A stretch of DNA of 64,000 nucleotides from Emmonsiellopsis sp. PD_33 (lineage: Eukaryota > Ascomycota > Eurotiomycetes > Onygenales > Ajellomycetaceae). The stretch lies in NCBI GenBank assembly GCA_032988165.1, contig JANTQF010000018.1, positions 1-64,000 on the forward strand, given 5' to 3'. The notes beneath the pieces are model-generated. The model had not been told where the DNA came from, searched no databases, and saw only the letters and a program-made list of their open reading frames with translations. The position numbers and the translations under genes were made by a program. Shown in pieces: positions 47,174 through 59,132 of the stretch; within the stretch, counting starts at the first letter, position 1; each line of letters opens with the position of its first letter.

Positions 47174-49595
47174 CCGCCACGCAAGAGCAGCACGCCAAAG
47201 CGGAGAAAAGTGTAGCCCCCGACAACAGGCAAGCTCCTAGAAATCCGCGAAGAGGCTGTTCACGCCAATGGCGGAGGGTAGTTGGGATGAGGATGATGTT
47301 GATGTTGAGGCGAAGTTGGAGTCGGCGTCAACATTGCCGCATTCGGATCCCCCGCGTGATTAGGTAAGCAGTGTCACGTGCTCGCTGACTCACCCATCTG
47401 ATAACGGAGAAGGTTATTTTGACGCCAAAATCAACTTCAGCGAACTCCAGCCTCAATCCTCCGCCAAGTTTCAACCCATTGAATAGTTCCCCATCTTCAG
47501 GAGACCCGCCAAGCCCGTTGCTCACGTCTTGAGATGCTGAGCACATGAATTTTCCACATACTCCATTCACCTTAGCCCACGCTAACGGCATCTTGTCCGG
47601 AGCACTTCCCAATGGCAGGGCGCTGCTCGAAGCGATCACATGTATTGATGCGAGAATGATCGGCCAAGGAAGCAAATACATCAAGCAGCTGTCATCTTCC
47701 GTCCGAGTCCGATCGCTTTCTCTCGTTAGTCGCGGCATGAGAATTATCGCCAGGATGCCGTCTTTGCGGCCTGCTCAGGAACTGAATACAAGGGTAGGAG
47801 GGGAAAATACGATGGATTTGTGAATATCAGCCGCTCAAGGCAGTGGGTTTGGCTCCCCAGTCAATCATCTTGTCCATTCCCGCCAGCCCGAGTTATGCAT
47901 GACATTCCGGTTTGTGCATACAGGGCATAAAATGTGTTTGATATTTTTATTAAAGGAGCCATGTACTGTCGCAATGATGCAATATTTCAATATGTTGTGG
48001 TCTGATGAGCGGGGGAAAAAATTCGCCGAATCCCAAAATTTTCTGGAACCAAGGTCGTGTGTGGGTCAAACGATGAACATACGGATCTGAACCAACAGTA
48101 ACCATTGTGAGGACGAGAAGGAAATTACCCCCATCAGAACGGTCTTATTCTGCGTGCGGGGAGTTGTTTTTGCTTCAGACCTAGATCTCCCTGGTCCTGA
48201 GGAGGTGCATTGTCCCCAGCAGATACAGATATCAGGGAGTCAAATCCTGCCTTATCACTGCCTGGTTTGGAGATGTTTCCAGGCAGAAGCTGTTTATGAA
48301 ACTCCTCAGGTAAATGTCAGGGACCTGCCAGAGGGCCTTCCCCCGTCACGATCCTAGAAAATTTCATTAACCAGGTGCATTTATGGTACTAGGGTGGCCA
48401 GGCCTCTTACTGAATGCAGCACAGGCCCCTAGACACCTTGATCTTCAGAGGATTTTCCTTCCATGTTAACAAGCTGCATGTGTTCACTTTCGTCACTTTT
48501 CAGCTTTGCACCGCTAATCCCCCCCCCCAAAGCAACGTTCACTTATTCATCAGTGTGCTCTTATATCTATTCATGGTACTGATTACCCTTTATGACATGA
48601 TTTGATTCCACAGGAAGTCTCTGAGGAAGCTGGAGACTGCTGCTGGTTCTTAATACCAATTTACTACATTAAAAAAGAGGGACAGGTAGGCCTCCCAGAA
48701 GACCCCCGCCATCCTACTGTCCGAAAGATGATCATCTGGCTCAGGTTCTTAGTAGAGCTAATAATATCCTGGGCTCATTACCATAAAGGGCGATCATCTC
48801 ATTCATCTACACAGGGATTGTGATATCATACTCGCCCAAGGCCTTTCATGTCCATTTTGCTTCCTCCCAGATGGCCTGGACGATAGTGCACTCTCAATCC
48901 ATATGTTTGATTAAACAAATGAATAGGCACGAAAAGCGCGAGGCGGCTTCGCCTTTTGCTCTCAAACGAGGAACTACTTTTGGACCATCATACCGCCCAC
49001 TCCAGCAGCGCTCAGCAGCATGGATCAAGGATCGTCTATCATGGCCCAGCTAGAATGTCCTCGGCATTCTCGTCGCCTTGAGGCTTGGGGTCTTATCAGG
49101 CTGCCACCGCCAGACATCAGAAACATTGCGCTAACAAAATCCCCATCGCACGGTTGGTTTTGCGGGGTCAGGATTTAGGAGGTAACTAGTATGTGGAAAA
49201 TTGCAGCCAAGCTCGGCGCTAAAACAACTTAGCGGCGCTATCGAACTCCCCCCTGAAACGATAGTTGGCAGATGCAGCTCTGCCACCAATTGCTAGGATG
49301 CATTTGAGCCTGATGCCTCCCCACACATTGTGACTGCCAAAATTTTCTCATCCCCATTTATGTGCGTACATAATCAGTCTTCCCGAGGCAGCACATGCGG
49401 AGAGAAAATCGATCTCGCTTCTAATAATGCACCCCAGGTCAACGGGGAACTCTGTGGGGTTGAATGTGGAGTTCGGGAAATTGTCACTGATCAGAATGCC
49501 GATGGATCCGTCTACAAAAGCAGAGATGGCGTCCGCATTTCAGAGCCGTGGAACGAGCACAGAGAGAGTCCTGTTGGCTTTCAGTATTTGGCAAA
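47174..49595. other. Gene-poor interval, partly AT-rich and possibly decayed
   Basis: 2.4 kb with no firm gene. A 31-codon ORF starting ATGGCGGAGGG at 47264 (acidic, divergent to clpX) stops at a TAG that overlaps a GTAAGC donor, so it could be the broken start of a gene. A 92-codon frame at 47545-47823 is unrecognised. 47.9-49.3 kb contains short, stop-ridden frames and looks like decayed sequence. Confidence 0.45.
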
Positions 49596-51339
49596 ATGAA
49601 GCTTCTCTGGGCCCTCGCGGCTGTCCTTCCGCTCAGTCAGGCTTCGCCGGCCAGACGAGATGCATCCCCGACAGTTACTATCCCAGCCCCCGAGGCCACA
49701 ATCATCGGCCATGAACGTCTCGGCGTCGAGGTCTTCCCCGGAATCCCCTTTGCGAAGCCCCCTGTTGGCCCGCTCCGGCTGAAGCCACCACAACCCATTA
49801 CAGAGCCCATGGGTACGTATGAGGCGAAAGAAAACGGCAAGGCCTGCCCACAGTTCTTCTTCAGCACCGAACTGGATGATGCAATTCCCACCTCGGCGCT
49901 TGGCAAGCTTCTGAATCTCCCGATATTCCAGAAGGCGCTGAATGTGGGAGAGGACTGTCTTACGATTAACGTGCACCGCCCACCCGGAACCACTGCCGAT
50001 GACAAACTGCCGGTTTTGTTTTGGATTTATGGTGGCGGCTTCGAGTTGGGCTGGAACGCTTTATTCGACGTCGGTAGCTGGGTTACAGCATCCGTGAATT
50101 ACGGCAAGCCAATTGTCGTAGTGTCTGTGAACTATCGTGTTGGTGGATTCGGATTCCTGGCCGGAAAGGAGGTCTTGGCTGATGGCTCTGCCAACTTGGG
50201 GCTCTTGGATCAACGTCTTGGATTGGAATGGGTAGCGGATAACATTGCAGCCTTTGGAGGCGATCCAGATCGCGTTACTATCTGGGGTGAGAGCGCGGGA
50301 AGGTGAGACAATTCGCTTAAACATACGTGATTGAACGTTAAATACTAACGGGGCTATTAGTATCTCCGTATTTGACCACATGTTGATGTATGAGGGTGAT
50401 AACAACTACAAGGGCAAACCCCTATTCCATGCCGGAATGATGAACTCTGGCAGTCTTGTCCCAGCCGACCCCGTTGACTGCCCCAAGGGCCAGGAGGTCT
50501 ATGATACTGTTGTGGAGTCTGCCGGCTGCGCCAACGCCACTGACACACTCAGCTGTCTCCGTGAGGTCGATTATGATACCCTGCTCGATGCCATGAATGC
50601 ACCTCCCGGCATCCTCAGCTACTCGTCCGTCGCTCTCTCCTATCTCCCGCGCCCCGACGGCGTCCTTTTCACCAAACCCGTCGAGCAGCTAGTTTTGGAA
50701 GGAAAATTCACCAAAGTCCCCTTCATCATCGGTGACCAGGAAGACGAAGGCACCCTGTTCGCCCTCTTCCAATCCAACATCACCACCACCGCCCAGCTGC
50801 AAACGTACCTGAGTGAGAAGTTCTTCAACAACGCCTCCCCCGAGCTCATCGAGGAGCTGACAACCATCTACTCCTCGGTCGCCGAATACGGCGCCCCGCA
50901 CCGCACCGGCATGCTGAATAACTGGTATCCCCAGTTCAAGCGTCTCGCTGCCATCCTCGGCGATCTGACCTTCACCATCACACGCCGCGCCGTCCTCGAG
51001 CTGACCAACATCGTCCACCCAGACGTGCCGAGCTGGTCGTACCTCTCCTCGTACGACTATGGCACCCCCGTCCTAGGCACCTTCCACGGCAGCGATCTGT
51101 TCCAAGTCTTCTTCGGCATCTGGCCCAACTATGCCTCCAAGGCGTTCCATCAACATTACCTCTCCTTCATCTACGATCATGATCCCAATAGCAATAATGA
51201 TCTCCCGGATTGGCCACGCTGGAGTACGAGCAAGAAGCTGCTAAATATGTACCCGCTCAACTCGAAGTTGATCGCGGATGATTTCAGGAGCGAATCTTTT
51301 GATTTTGTCTTGGAGAATGTTGCGAGTTTCCATATTTAG
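49596..51339 (+). CDS. Secreted carboxylesterase / lipase, type B family
   Basis: A hydrolase of carboxylic esters (family of Candida rugosa lipases and cholinesterase-like enzymes), 561 residues in two exons, 49596-50302 and 50361-51339. The first 16 residues (MKLLWALAAVLPLSQA) are a clear signal peptide, so I chose this ATG over the longer frame from 49548. The oxyanion-hole region is YGGGFELG. The nucleophile elbow GESAGS carries Ser near 233, and the intron splits the codon just after the elbow. The acid residue is the Glu of QEDEGT (near 365) and the His lies in FHGSDLF (near 478). Cysteines typical of the family disulfides are present (EDCLTINVHRP). The substrate cannot be predicted. 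Converges with the F-box-like gene 330 bp downstream. Confidence 0.95.
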
Positions 51340-51670
51340 GGAGGCGGTGGGTTGCAACCGGGTTGTATATATGCGTATATCATTTATATATGTATATAGG
51401 TTATATATTGATATGTATATGTGTATATGAAAATATTAATAATCATATACCAATTTTCAAGAAGTTATACCCTCCCGTTCTTATCTTATCCAGAGACTTA
51501 CATCCCCAGCGGAGTTAAGTGCACAGCAAAATCCAGCCTAAAATCTTCCAACCATCACAAACAGAGAACAAACAAAGGCGCTAGCAATAAGCTACCAATA
51601 CCAGCCACGGCAGCAGCCAGGAATGAAGAAAAATCTATCCATCCAACTTAAAACCCCGCAGCATAAAAAA
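51340..51670. other. Convergent intergenic region
   Basis: 331 bp, AT-rich with ATATGTATAT repeats just after the esterase stop; presumed 3' ends of both genes. Confidence 0.5.
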
Positions 51671-52371
51671 TCAACCCCGCTCTCTCCAGCCAGCCCTCAG
51701 CCAGCGCGCGCACGATGGGATCTCGCGCATGCCTAGGTAACTACTAGTAGCCATCCATGTCATCCAGCCAAACCGCGTACTAAGTCTCCCACCGTCCCTA
51801 TCATTCATCCTCTTCATAGCTATCCTATCATCACACCCACACCCCATCAACGCAAGACTTCTCAACAGCTCCCATCCACCCTTTGCCCCGTCGCCCGGTC
51901 CATCTGACCGTGGCCGATGCCGATGCCGAGCTGCGTTGCAGACGCGCGCTTTGGCGGCGTTGGTGAGTACGGTGGTTAGGCGGTTGTTCCAGGCTGCATG
52001 GGTCTCCCATGGTAAGGAGAAAATCGCGAAGGAGCGGGAACATCTCACCCCTTCGTCCTTCGCGGATTCTCTGCTGTCCCCAAGAAATTCCACACGGACA
52101 CTGCACAGGATCCCGCGCCGTGAAAACACAGTTCCAAACACTAGATACCGTATAGACTCGGACCAGGAGGGTGAATGGCTCGCAAGTTTGTCGTTGTCAA
52201 GATTAAGGTTTCGAGAGGGAGATAGCGATACGGGCCGGCGCTGATTGATCGGTTGAAGCATGTGTGGTCCAAGACCATGTAGAGAATGGAATGGAGGATC
52301 TCTGGCGGGAAGGATAGGATGGAACTTTTGGACAGAGAGGCGGATATAGGATCCGTATTTCGGGGCGCCAT
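51671..52371 (-). CDS. Putative F-box-like protein, two exons
   Basis: The model is exon 1 52371-52149, an 80-nt intron 52148-52069 (GTATCT...CAGAG) and exon 2 52068-51671 ending in TGA, giving 206 residues. Exon 1 encodes SFPPEILHSILYMVLDHT, the hydrophobic/charged helix pattern of fungal F-box-like N-termini. Exon 2 encodes LPWETHAAWNNRLTTVLTN and an Ala/Arg-rich middle with a Trp-rich end. The frames of the two parts differ by one, so an intron or a frameshift is required; the chosen intron restores frame, but its branch site and acceptor are not strong. Alternatives are acceptors at GTGCAG or GACAG, which lead to early stops. Function unknown; role as an SCF adaptor is inferred only from the N-terminus. 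Confidence 0.45.
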
Positions 52372-53541
52372 TGTGTTCAGCTCTCAAGGCTCCAGCCTTA
52401 TACTTTTGCTTCTTGTATCTGCCATTTTTTGCTTTCTTGCTCCCCTATCGCTAGATGTGTAGCATGTTGTGAAGCCCCTATGCGTAAGCAAACATATGAG
52501 AGATAACTGACGTTTAGAGAGAAAAAGCTAAAGGCAGAAAACAAGGACATCCTATCCAACGGAAGGATATCCCCTTTCATAATGAGAAAAGAACGGACAT
52601 GGCACGGCATGGCCGCAGAAGTAATCTAGAAACGCGAAAGCGACAAATAGTTTTCGTCCATGCGAATAACCTTCAGTCGAACCCCAAGGATAACTACTGT
52701 CATAGTTCAGAGGCTGGCTGGCCACGTTCTGAATACTCATATCATCCAGAGAGGGTCCACCGCCTGATGACGTTTAGGGCTGACATTAATTTTTCAAGCT
52801 GGGAGCTGGTTTGAAGAAAGGAGACTGCGGGATGCAGTATGTAGAACCACCCATCCATTCGGGTTTCCCAACATCGAAATTTTCACTGGTTAGATGAATC
52901 GCGAGACACCCAGGTTTGCAGCGTGTATTTCCAGCTCAAAGATGTCTAGTTAGTCGAGGATATAAAATCACCGCCTGCCGGTTCTTTAACAGCCGTTGGA
53001 TGGATAGGATTCCCGCGAGCAACAAAGACAGCGCTCTCGGTGAGCGCGAGATGCCACCAGATGATCCCGCCCGGCTGGACGCCGACTTGCAGCGGGCTCG
53101 TCTAGTTTTTATAGTCCTGGCAGCGATCCGAAGTCGCAGCCAGCTCGTATCCACCGCAGTTAGCAGCAATTCTCAATTATCGGCTGCGATCACGCCATCC
53201 TGCCCGCCGTCTTTGTTCTCCCCGCAGTGACGGTGATCGGATGGAGGGGCAGCGAGGGGAGGATGTGTATATATTTGCGGCTGCAGTCTGTTCCCCCTGT
53301 GTTTCTGTCTGTTCTTTTATAAAATAACATAGAATTATATCGTCGTCGTCGTCGTTGAATCCAGGTATGTCCGTTTTCGGCGACCCTAGCCCTAAGCCCT
53401 AACTGACCGACCCCTTAACCAGACCTCAACCCCCCCCTTTAACTTCAACCGGACTTCATCTTCAATCTTTGCCTGCTTGACGCTGCAATTCTCCCCCAGC
53501 TCTCCTATTCCCTCTAGACACGCTCCGTTGGCATCCTCACC
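52372..53541. other. Intergenic region and cysD promoter
   Basis: A 104-codon plus-strand frame at 52916-53230 has no domain and is probably chance. The final 250 bp hold a TTTTATAAAAT box at about 53316, a CGT trinucleotide run (53341-53356) and C/T-rich leader sequence, together a credible promoter for cysD. Confidence 0.5.
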
Positions 53542-55174
53542 ATGGCCGACCAGACCACCGCCCGCTTCGAGACCCTGCAGTTGCACGCCGGGTAAGCTCC
53601 CCTCCTCTACCCCGCCGGCAAACTCCAACTGACCCCGCGCTACAGTCAAGAGCCAGATCCCAACACCAAGTCGCGCGCCGTGCCTATCTATGCTACCTCT
53701 GTTCGTCATCATGCCCTTACAATCCCCATCGCCGTCCACAGCTAACAGCCCAGTCCTTCGTGTTCGATGACTCTGCCCATGGCGCCCGGCTGTTCGGCCT
53801 CAAGGAGTTCGGCAATATCTACAGCCGTCTCATGAACGTACGTCCCAACCAGCCATCCACCGCCGCAAATATGCTCCCATTACTGACACAAACCACTGCA
53901 CCAGCCCACCGTCGATGTCTTCGAGAAGCGCATGGCCGCGCTCGAGGGCGGTGTTGCCGCCGTCGCCGCCTCCTCCGGCCAAGCCGCGCAGTTCATGACC
54001 ATCTCCGCCCTCGCCCACGCCGGCGACAACATTGTCTCCACCACCAACCTCTACGGAGGAACATACAACCAGTTCAAGGTCTTCCTGCCCCGTCTAGGCA
54101 TCAACACCAAATTCGTCAACGGCGATAACCCCGCCGATATCGCCGCCGCCATCGACGACAAGACCAAGGCCGTCTATGTTGAGACCATTGGCAATCCCCG
54201 ATACAACGTGCCTGACTTTGAGGCGCTGGCCAAGGTTGCGCATGACAAGGGGGTGCCCTTGGTGGTATGCATATCTTCTATCCCATCGCCTACCTACACA
54301 CAGAAACAGAATCCAAACTAACAATAATAATCAACAGGTCGACAACACCTTCGGCGCCGGCGGCTACTACGCGCGTCCCATCGCCCACGGCGCCGACATC
54401 GTCGTCCACAGCGCCACCAAGTGGATTGGCGGGCACGGCACCACCATCGGCGGCGTGGTCATCGACAGCGGCAAATTCGACTGGGGCAAGCACGGCGACC
54501 GCTTCCCGCAGTTCGTCCAGCCCTCCGACGGCTACCACGGCCTCAAGTTCTGGGACACCTTCGGCCCCATCTCGTTCGCTATCCGCGTTCGCGTCGAGGT
54601 CCTCCGCGACCTGGGCAGCACGTTGAACCCGTTTGCGGCGCAGCAGTTGCTTCTGGGGTTGGAGACGCTGTCGCTGCGCGGTGAGAGACATGCTAGCAAC
54701 GCGATCGCGTTGGCCAAGTGGCTGGAGAAGAACGAGAATGTCGCGTGGGTGTCGTATCCTGGTCTCGAGACCCATCCCAGCCATGAGACGGCGAAGAAAT
54801 ACCTGAAGCGCGGGTTCGGTGGTGTGCTCTCGTTCGGTGTCAAGGGTGGCGCGGCTGCGGGCAGCCAGGTCGTTGATGGCTTCAAGCTCATTTCTAACCT
54901 TGCCAAGTATGTTCACTGTACACCCCAATTTACGATGTGTAGGTGAGAAGTATTAATGAAAAAAAAAAAAAAAAATAGTGTCGGTGACTCCAAGACCCTC
55001 GCCATCCACCCCTGGTCGACGACCCACGAGCAGCTCAGCGAGGAGGAGCGCATCGCCTCCGGCGTCACTGAGGACGCCATCCGCATCTCGGTCGGCACGG
55101 AGCATATCGATGATATCATTGCTGATTTCGAGCAATCGTTTGCGGCCAGCAGTGCCGCTGGCGCTGCTAAATAG
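53542..55174 (+). CDS. cysD: O-acetylhomoserine sulfhydrylase
   Basis: A cytosolic PLP enzyme that makes homocysteine from O-acetylhomoserine and sulfide, the direct sulfhydrylation step of methionine synthesis (Aspergillus cysD, yeast MET17). There are six exons: 53542-53591, 53646-53700, 53754-53837, 53905-54264, 54338-54906 and 54979-55174, giving 437 residues. Motifs: ETLQLHAGQEPDP at the start, NIYSRLMNPTVDVFE, SSGQAAQFM for PLP phosphate binding, and VVHSATKWIGGHG with the Schiff-base Lys near 211. WSTTHEQL and IRISVGTEHIDDI are typical of the C-terminal domain of the Cys/Met metabolism family. The second intron uses a GTTCGT donor. The last intron carries a 17-A homopolymer directly before its TAG acceptor. 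Sulfur-metabolite control is expected; I did not find a decisive MetR site. Confidence 0.96.
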
Positions 55175-56626
55175 GTTGCTTATATAGCGGGCTGAGAATG
55201 ATCTTGCTGGCCATGCTATGCCAGGGAGTTAGGCAGTGCTTTATGGGTTGTGGGTTTTTCGGCTTACGATGATATCAGTTAGCTAGCTAGATGAGCGTAT
55301 GATAATGAAATGATTCCCTCTGTTTAGCCTTTTAGGTTGTTTCTTGATGTGGGGTAACTTGGAGCTTGTTACACCCTCGTACCTCATCAAGCGCCCGCCT
55401 ACGATAGATGCATACATAGCGTAGGGCAGCCACCATCTACCCGGATTGTTGGGTTGGGGGTGTGGACACCACTACTAGTAGTAGTGACTCCGTAGTAGGG
55501 ATGGAGAGGGTTGGTTATTTGGGTTAGGAGTTGGAAGTTGGGGATGGATCTGTTCATAAATATTATCATCTATTTGTTTGTCCGTTAACTATTTAGTTGG
55601 TTAAGTTAACTAACTCTTCCCCTTCATAGCCAACCACTCCAAGGATAACTACATGTAAAATACACAAAACCTCACTTCTGAAACGGCATGAGACTGAGAT
55701 GATTGCCCGTAATCAAGTTAGTTATTTAGTCAAACACGCCCTTGCTAGCCGCATAACTCCAGCCCAGTAACTATAAGTTAGTAACTGGTTAACAAGTCCA
55801 GGCTTGACTCTGTCGCAGAACTTGGAGTGGGGAGCACAGATGACGCTCGACTGAGGCTGTGGCATCAGCAGGTTGTTCATGCTCAGGCTGTTTCTGACAT
55901 TCCGATTCTGCTTCTGGTTGATGACGCCACACTCCTTGGCTGGAGACGCTCGCCAATGACACGCCGGGGGAGCCGAGGGGTTTGTGAGAATTGTGGTTGT
56001 GTTTGAAGCCGGGCTGGTTGGCGGTGGAATAGTTCGTTGCTTCAAGTTGCATTGTCTCTCTGGGAGATTCTTCAGCCGGGGGATAAAAGGCTTGAGTATG
56101 GATTGAGTTATCATCGAGCTGTATGAGCAGGGAATAAAATAGCTAATCAACGAATTACTGCTGCGTATTCCCAGTATTCACAGCCCGCGCGGCCTGCCCC
56201 GAACCTGAAGTATCTTGCTGCGGATTTCTGGTGGCGGAGACCTGGGCTAGCTTAGCCCTAATTAATTAATTAGCAACCTTGGACTTGATATCTATACGAG
56301 GTCACGTTCTGCTTGGTTTTATTTCTTTTTTCTTCTTCAACTCGCTTTCTTTTCTTCTTTTTCCTTGCTCCAAATACTTAAAGTATCCCGCCCCCCTCTT
56401 CTGCTCCTGTAACCGTCCCCCACGTCATCGCCATCCGCATCCTGAGCTCCCCCGGCTGCAAAACTTGTAATCCCGACCAGGACCAGGTCTGTCAATCTAT
56501 TTTCCTTCGCAAACGCTGCCGAACCCCCCGCCGTCCCCCCCTGAAACAGCTCTTCAAATATACCCATCTCCGCCGTGCTCTCGCTCACCATCATTCCATT
56601 CCACAGCGCAATCCCCCCTCCCAGCC
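55175..56626. other. Intergenic region
   Basis: 1.45 kb, AT-rich, with one ACTCCGTA word (55497). Minus-strand frames at 55722-56150 overlap in two registers and have no domain. The last 300 bp are C/T-rich and likely the promoter and leader of the MARVEL-like gene. Confidence 0.5.
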
Positions 56627-57247
56627 ATGGTTCCCAACATCGTCATCCTCGGAATACGAGGCGCCCAAGCTCTCTTCAGCCTGATCATCCTCGGCCTCAC
56701 AGCATACGGTATGTCCACGTCCACCGCAAACACAAAAACCAAAAGCTACATAAAATCTAACCCACGCAGTCATCAACTCTTTCCGCGAACTCTCATACGG
56801 CCTCTTCCAAATCGACAGCGTAAACTTCCTCCTCTTCGCCGCCGTCTGGACCCTTTTCATCGTCGTGCCCTACCTGGTGCTCGCGCCCATCTACTTCCCC
56901 GCCCTCGCCCACAAATATGGCCTCATGGCCGCTGAGGCCCTGACCATGATCTTCTGGTTCGCGGGCTTCATTGCTGTCGCCGCTATTCTTCCCGCGCCCA
57001 GGGTCTGCGCTTCGCCTCAGTGCCATTCGATGCAGGCTGCGACTGTTTTTGGCGCGTTTGAGTGGTGAGTTTTTTTTTTTTTTTTTTTTGGAGGGGTCTC
57101 GCGCGAGCAATCGACTAAATAATCACGACCAGGCTCCTCTTCGTCGGCGCCATCGTCCTTACTTTCCTCCCCAAATTCCGCGGCGAGGGCGCCGCGGAAC
57201 CGCCTCAGGCGCCTAACGTGCAGATGCAGGCGCATCAGGGCGTGTAA
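56627..57247 (+). CDS. MARVEL-like four-helix membrane protein
   Basis: Three exons, 56627-56708, 56770-57064 and 57133-57247, giving 163 residues. Four hydrophobic helices are evident: about residues 10-28 (RGAQALFSLIILGLTAY), 45-68 (FLLFAAVWTLFIVVPYLVL), 80-102 (MAAEALTMIFWFAGFIAVAA) and 128-142 (WLLFVGAIVLTFL). A short loop with a Cys pair (VCASPQC) lies between helices 3 and 4, and the tail is Pro/Gln-rich. This layout fits the fungal MARVEL family (Nce102-related), which organises plasma-membrane domains or vesicle traffic. Intron 2 starts with GTGAGT followed by a run of about 20 T. The specific subfamily cannot be told by eye. Confidence 0.8.
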
Positions 57248-57816
57248 CTAGTTGGTTAGTTCATGATCACGGCCCAAATATGAGAGGGCTGTCGTGGTAT
57301 ACGCGGGAAGCAGAGATACTCCGCTCTAAATAATCACCCCGAACGGACGAACGAAGGAACGGATAGTTGTTTGTCGCTTTATAGTGAAGTCCCGGATGGA
57401 GATGATGAAGAAGAGGATGAAGAAAGAAAGAGATAGTGTTTTGTTGTCAGATACCCAATTTTGATTTTGTTATTTTTTTTTAATTGATTTCAATCTCTAC
57501 TCCATCCAAATCCTGCTCTAATTGTGGGTTGAGATATTTAATTCTTTTCTTTTTCCCCTCTTCCAGATGCTGAAATTCTAGAGATATCTGTCTACTACTA
57601 CTTGCAAGGAAGGCCATTTATTGGCATTAGCTTTGCTTTTTCGATTTTTGAATCGCTTCCCTATCTATCTATCTATATATGCTGCGACTACAGATATTTC
57701 GCTATCGATACCCAGCATAGGTTGAGATATATCATGCGCCACCTAATATTAATCCCAGATGTCTATGGACTTCTATTCTATGCAGTCGGTTTTTAGTCTG
57801 GGTTTTTTGTTAAAAC

Positions 57817-57836
57817 ATATATATATATATATATAT
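57817..57836 (+). repeat. (TA)n microsatellite
   Basis: About ten TA units in AT-rich intergenic DNA. Confidence 0.9.
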
Positions 57837-58279
57837 GAAGAAGCCTTAAATCAGCTCAACATTCCATCACATACTTCCTCTAGCTAGTCAGTTGGTTAGT
57901 TACTTCATCAGACAGTGTTAATTCCAATCCAGCATGATTCTATCCCAGCGACCAGTGATAGATCTATGAGATATATAGGGTAACTAACTAGACCTTCACC
58001 CATAGTTATATACATAATTCATTACATAGTTAGGTTACTCCCCATCCCACAGTGAAGATTATGCATGATACTCATTCCTCCTTCACATCCATGCTCTCTT
58101 CACTATTATTCATGTAGTGGATGGATATCCATCTATCTATCTATCCTATGCCTGCATCTATGCCACCCATGTAGCCGCAGGTAGGTAATGAAATGAGATA
58201 GATACATATAACTTACCTGCATACCTGACGTCCCAACGTCCCACGGCATTAGTTATATGTATGTATGTATGTTATGTAT

Positions 58280-58341
58280 GCATGGACGGATGGACGGATG
58301 GCCTGATATGTGCAACAAGACCTGCATCCATCCGTCCATGC
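58280..58341. repeat. Perfect inverted repeat (15-bp arms)
   Basis: GCATGGACGGATGGA at 58280-58294 and its exact reverse complement at 58327-58341, with a 32-nt loop. It could form a stable hairpin in RNA or a cruciform in DNA. Confidence 0.85.
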
Positions 58342-58776
58342 CCCTCTTGTTACATAAATAAACAAATAACTGCATTCTCCGATGGGGGTGGGGTTGAAGT
58401 TGGTATTTTAGTTAAATATGTAGACAGAGATGAATGGAAAAATAGGTCTGTCTGTCTGTCCAATTATGTGGACCCGTGGATCTGTGGGGGTTGAAAAAAA
58501 AATATATAGATATATAATAACGCGAAACGGACGGTGGGCGAGGGGAATATAGATAGATGGGAGGGGTTTGCTTGCTATGCTATGCTATGCTAATAGGAAG
58601 CCAATTGCACGAAGAAAGAGGAATGAAGCCCACCTATAACCCTCCCTCCCCAGCCCAGCTTGGATATATATAAAATGCATCCATTAATCCATCATGCACT
58701 GCATGGCATTAAGAGGACAAAAACGAACAGAAGGTATCTGGGAGCAAGTAACAACTGCACCTGCATGTAAATTAAG

Positions 58777-58800
58777 CAATCAATCAATCAATCAATCAAT
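58777..58800 (+). repeat. (CAAT)n microsatellite
   Basis: Six perfect CAAT units. Confidence 0.9.
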
Positions 58801-59132
58801 TCGACAGTAAAAATTACTATATCTATTACATATCAGATTATCTGCAACATCACCATCCCATCCCATCCCATCCCGCGCCCGTCGCTGCTCAGACGGACTC
58901 TTGGACAAACACAGCGTCTCGAGTCAAGTCGAGTCCGCTCTCGCCTCCCCTCCGTATCTATCTCAACGTAGATCCGCGATACCCCCACAATTATCCATTA
59001 CTATAATACAACGAAACCCAACACCTACGACTTCGACGCGAGGAAATCGGCAGCCTATATTATATATAATATTCCAACTCAGCCCACAATCCTTTCCATA
59101 TGAAGTAAAACAAGGATCGAAATAAGGCAAGA

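Larger units (their letters stand above)
57248..59132. other. Convergent intergenic region with simple repeats
   Basis: 1.9 kb between the stops of the MARVEL-like gene and ede1. It holds a (TA)n repeat, a (CAAT)n repeat, a perfect 15-bp inverted repeat and many TAGTTA/GATA words. No gene recognised. Confidence 0.55.

Noticed and set aside
52916..53230. 104-codon plus-strand open frame upstream of cysD
   Set aside because: No domain and located in the likely promoter region.
54290..54928. 212-codon minus-strand open frame
   Set aside because: Antisense of the large cysD exon; GC-rich codon bias explains the lack of stops.
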